This document shows, piece after piece, positions 13,721 to 15,394 of a stretch of 15,394 nt of DNA (positions within the stretch are counted from its first letter, which is position 1; every line of letters starts with the position of its first letter). A program made the translations under genes and the position numbers. The notes under the pieces are model-generated. The model made no database searches, was not told the origin of the DNA, and saw only the letters and a list, made by a program, of their open reading frames with translations. The stretch is from JBEKZQ01 sp049509675 (GTDB lineage: Bacteria; Planctomycetota; Planctomycetia; Pirellulales; Thermoguttaceae). Location of the stretch: contig JBEKZQ010000104.1 of assembly GCA_049509675.1 (NCBI GenBank), positions 1 through 15,394 of the forward strand. The letters run 5' to 3'.

Positions 13721-15034
13721 ATGTCGACCGACGCCTTGCCGCCGCTGCACGCCTTGTTCGCTTGGATTCGTGCCCATGATGAGCATGCGCCGGTCCGACT
13801 GGCCTTGTTGGACCGGCTACAGCGATTTTTGAACGCCGAAGAAGCGTTTTCCGACCGGCAGCGGCAGGAACTGGCCGGGCGGTTGGAGCGTTGGCGATAT
13901 CAACATTTGGATCGCTGCGGCGGACGGTGTACCGCGGAAGATCGCCGGCTGTTGGACATGCTGGATGAAGGGGCCGCGCGGCTGGCGGGCCGTCCCGTGA
14001 TTACGCCGCCCTGGCCGCGCGGGGCGCTAGTCGCCGATTGTTGCGAGGAGCTTGCGCGGCTGGCCGCATGTCTGGAGCCGCGGCTTGCCTTGGCGGATCT
14101 TTGCCGTCGGGCGGCCGCGCTCACGCAAGAGCACTTCCAACGACGCATCCGCCTCTACGCACCGCTCTACTTGTCGAACTATTGCATCAATCACTGCGTC
14201 TATTGTGGCTTCCGGCATCCGCTGGCGATGGAGCGGACGCATTTGGACTTTGACGCGGCGATGGCACAGGCCGGGATCCTCGATAAGCGCGGCTTCCGGC
14301 ACATCCTCTTGGTTGCCGGTGATTTTCCCAGCCTTACCAGCACACAGTACTTTGTGCCGATCATCCGCGCTTTGAGCCAACGCGGCGTGCGCGTCGTGGT
14401 GGAGATCGCGCCGCAAACCACCGCCGCCTACGCGGAACTTGTGGCCGCCGGGGCCTGCGGCGTCACGCTCTACCAGGAAACCTATAACCAGCGGCTCTAT
14501 GCCCTGTATCATCCGCGCGGGAGCAAGGCCTCGTACGACTGGCGGCTGGAGGGCCTGGAACGGGCGGCCCGGGCGGGCATGCGCCGTCTGGGCTTGGGTC
14601 ACTTGCTCGGACTGGCCGCGCCGTACGACGACCTTACCGCGCTGGTTCGGCACGCCGTGTACTTGAAGTCTCGACTGCCTGCGTCCCTGCTTTCCTTCAG
14701 CCTGCCGCGGATCTGCCAAGCGCCGCAGGGTTTCGAGACGCCCTTTCCCGTCGATGACCAGACTTTCTTGCGCATGTACTGCGCGTTGCGAGTGGCTTTC
14801 CCGCAGGCCGAGTTGGTGCTTTCCACGCGGGAAGTGCCGGCCATGCGGAACCTCTTGGCGACAATCTGCATTACGCAGCTTAGCGCGGGCAGTTGCACCG
14901 CCCCCGGCGGCTATTGCGAGGGCGCCGCACGGCAATGTTCCGGCCAGCAGTTCCCCGTCTGCGACGACCGCTCGACCGACGAGGTGGCGCAGTGGCTCCG
15001 CGAGGCGGGAATGACCGTGACATGGGAATTGTAG
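13721..15034 (+). CDS. thiH: ThiH-like radical SAM enzyme (2-iminoacetate synthase)
   Basis: A 437-residue cytoplasmic protein. The radical SAM cluster motif is CINHCVYC (Cys155, Cys159, Cys162) inside LYAPLYLSNYCINHCVYCGF. ThiH/HydG-type motifs follow: LLVAGDFPSL (196-205), GVTLYQETYNQ (247-257), ARAGMRRLGLGHLLGL (283-298), LVLSTRE (365-371) and SAGSCTAPGGY (388-398) near the C-terminus. ThiH cleaves tyrosine with S-adenosylmethionine to give dehydroglycine for the thiazole of thiamine. The C-terminal cluster domain of HydG is missing and the chain ends TVTWEL, which favours ThiH. The Cys motif sits about 60-70 residues later than in typical ThiH, so the N-terminal region (1-130) is longer than usual. 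The C-terminus holds extra cysteines (392, 399, 406, 414). No other thi gene or TPP riboswitch is visible nearby. The oppF-like gene follows 31 bp downstream and may be co-transcribed. Confidence 0.85.
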   Translation: MSTDALPPLHALFAWIRAHDEHAPVRLALLDRLQRFLNAEEAFSDRQRQELAGRLERWRYQHLDRCGGRCTAEDRRLLDMLDEGAARLAGRPVITPPWPRGALVADCCEELARLAACLEPRLALADLCRRAAALTQEHFQRRIRLYAPLYLSNYCINHCVYCGFRHPLAMERTHLDFDAAMAQAGILDKRGFRHILLVAGDFPSLTSTQYFVPIIRALSQRGVRVVVEIAPQTTAAYAELVAAGACGVTLYQETYNQRLYALYHPRGSKASYDWRLEGLERAARAGMRRLGLGHLLGLAAPYDDLTALVRHAVYLKSRLPASLLSFSLPRICQAPQGFETPFPVDDQTFLRMYCALRVAFPQAELVLSTREVPAMRNLLATICITQLSAGSCTAPGGYCEGAARQCSGQQFPVCDDRSTDEVAQWLREAGMTVTWEL

Positions 15035-15039
15035 GGGAA

Positions 15040-15060
15040 GGGATCAGGGATCAGGGATCG
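15040..15060. repeat. Three tandem heptamers GGGATCA, last one GGGATCG
   Basis: GGGATCA occurs twice, then GGGATCG, filling most of the 31-bp gap between the thiH stop and the next ATG. The last copy lies where a ribosome-binding site would be and supplies only a poor one (GGGATCGG). It is the third heptamer repeat in the window. Confidence 0.7.
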
Positions 15061-15065
15061 GAACC

Positions 15066-15394
15066 ATGAACAGCCCCGTGCTTGTGAACGTCGTCGATCT
15101 GAAGAAGTACTTTGCCGTCCGCCGCGGGCTGTTCTCGCGCGTGGCCGGATACGTGCAGGCGGTCGACGGCATCAGCTTTGCCATCCGCGAAGGCGAGACG
15201 CTGGGCCTGGTGGGGGAATCGGGCTGCGGCAAGACCACCGCCGGGCGCGCCATCCTGCGACTGGTGGAACCCAGCGGCGGACGCGTCGAGTTCGCCGGCC
15301 GCGACCTCGCCGCCGCCCGCGGCGCCCGGTTGCGGACCGTCCGCCGCGACATGCAGATCGTCTTCCAAGACCCCTTCGGCTCGCTCAATCCCCG
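15066..15394 (+). CDS. Oligopeptide/dipeptide ABC transporter ATP-binding protein, 5' part
   Basis: The gene runs off the right edge; 109 codons are visible of an expected 320-350. Residues 1-40, with KKYFAVRRGLFSRVAGYVQAVDGISF, match the N-terminus peculiar to OppF/DppF-type ATPases. Walker A is GESGCGKTT (50-58) and the Q loop is VFQDPFGSLNPR (from 99), where SLNPR is characteristic of the peptide-transport subfamily. The product would bind ATP at the inner face of the membrane and drive peptide or nickel uptake with permease partners, none of which are in view upstream. ATG 15066 is the first reasonable start and has a weak ribosome-binding site, so it may depend on coupling to thiH, whose stop is 31 bp away. 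Confidence 0.88.
   Translation, partial: MNSPVLVNVVDLKKYFAVRRGLFSRVAGYVQAVDGISFAIREGETLGLVGESGCGKTTAGRAILRLVEPSGGRVEFAGRDLAAARGARLRTVRRDMQIVFQDPFGSLNP

Noticed and set aside
14027..14935. Open frame of 302 codons on the minus strand
   Set aside because: It lies opposite the thiH core, where radical SAM motifs fix the coding strand.
13721..15034. HydG, the [FeFe]-hydrogenase maturase
   Set aside because: The C-terminal cluster domain of HydG is absent, the chain ends as in ThiH, and no hydE, hydF or hydrogenase gene is visible.

Overview
The window reads as chromosomal DNA of a planctomycete, most likely the order Pirellulales. That assignment is inferred from gene content: DUF1080, ThuA, PIG-L, a Tat-exported sugar isomerase/epimerase and a parallel beta-helix protein together are typical of that phylum. 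The DNA is GC-rich, most products carry export signals, and the genes stand alone or in short pairs separated by repeat-filled gaps. The window has nine complete well-supported protein genes, one probable small membrane protein gene and one ABC-transporter gene cut by the right edge.

Layout. 83-1297 (-) is a secreted SGNH hydrolase, divergent from 1656-3815 (+), a secreted right-handed beta-helix protein resembling GH141-type enzymes. A palindrome and a TATAAT box lie between them. After a tRNA 3'-end remnant (3831-3884, -) comes a secreted ThuA-domain protein (4015-4830, +). It is convergent, with a single base between stop codons, on a probable two-gene minus-strand unit: a secreted DUF1080 protein (6134-6850) and a MEMO-family protein with an N-terminal winged-helix-like extension (4832-6091). 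The 1 kb at 6851-7847 has no gene; it holds two tandem 83-bp units with a hairpin, an inverted relative of that hairpin, a GC-rich 11-bp palindrome and a tRNA 5' half. Next are a small two-helix membrane protein (7848-8105, +), a secreted PIG-L deacetylase (8240-9190, -), a 520-bp gap with a long imperfect palindrome, and a Tat-exported TIM-barrel isomerase/epimerase (9711-10598, +). The last faces an 888-residue secreted protein I do not recognise (10697-13363, -) across a 30-bp inverted repeat. A second copy of the hairpin family, a possible leader ORF, a ThiH-like radical SAM gene (13721-15034, +) and the start of an OppF/DppF-type ATPase (15066 to edge, +) finish the window.

Functionally the left and centre look like carbohydrate catabolism outside the cytoplasm (ester, glycan, keto-sugar and N-acetyl-sugar chemistry), but no single pathway can be assembled. 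The right end is cytoplasmic: thiamine biosynthesis and peptide uptake. I see no defence system, integrase, transposase or CRISPR array. The most unusual material is non-coding: hairpins with covarying stems present at two loci, three different heptamer tandem repeats at gene junctions, and two tRNA fragments.
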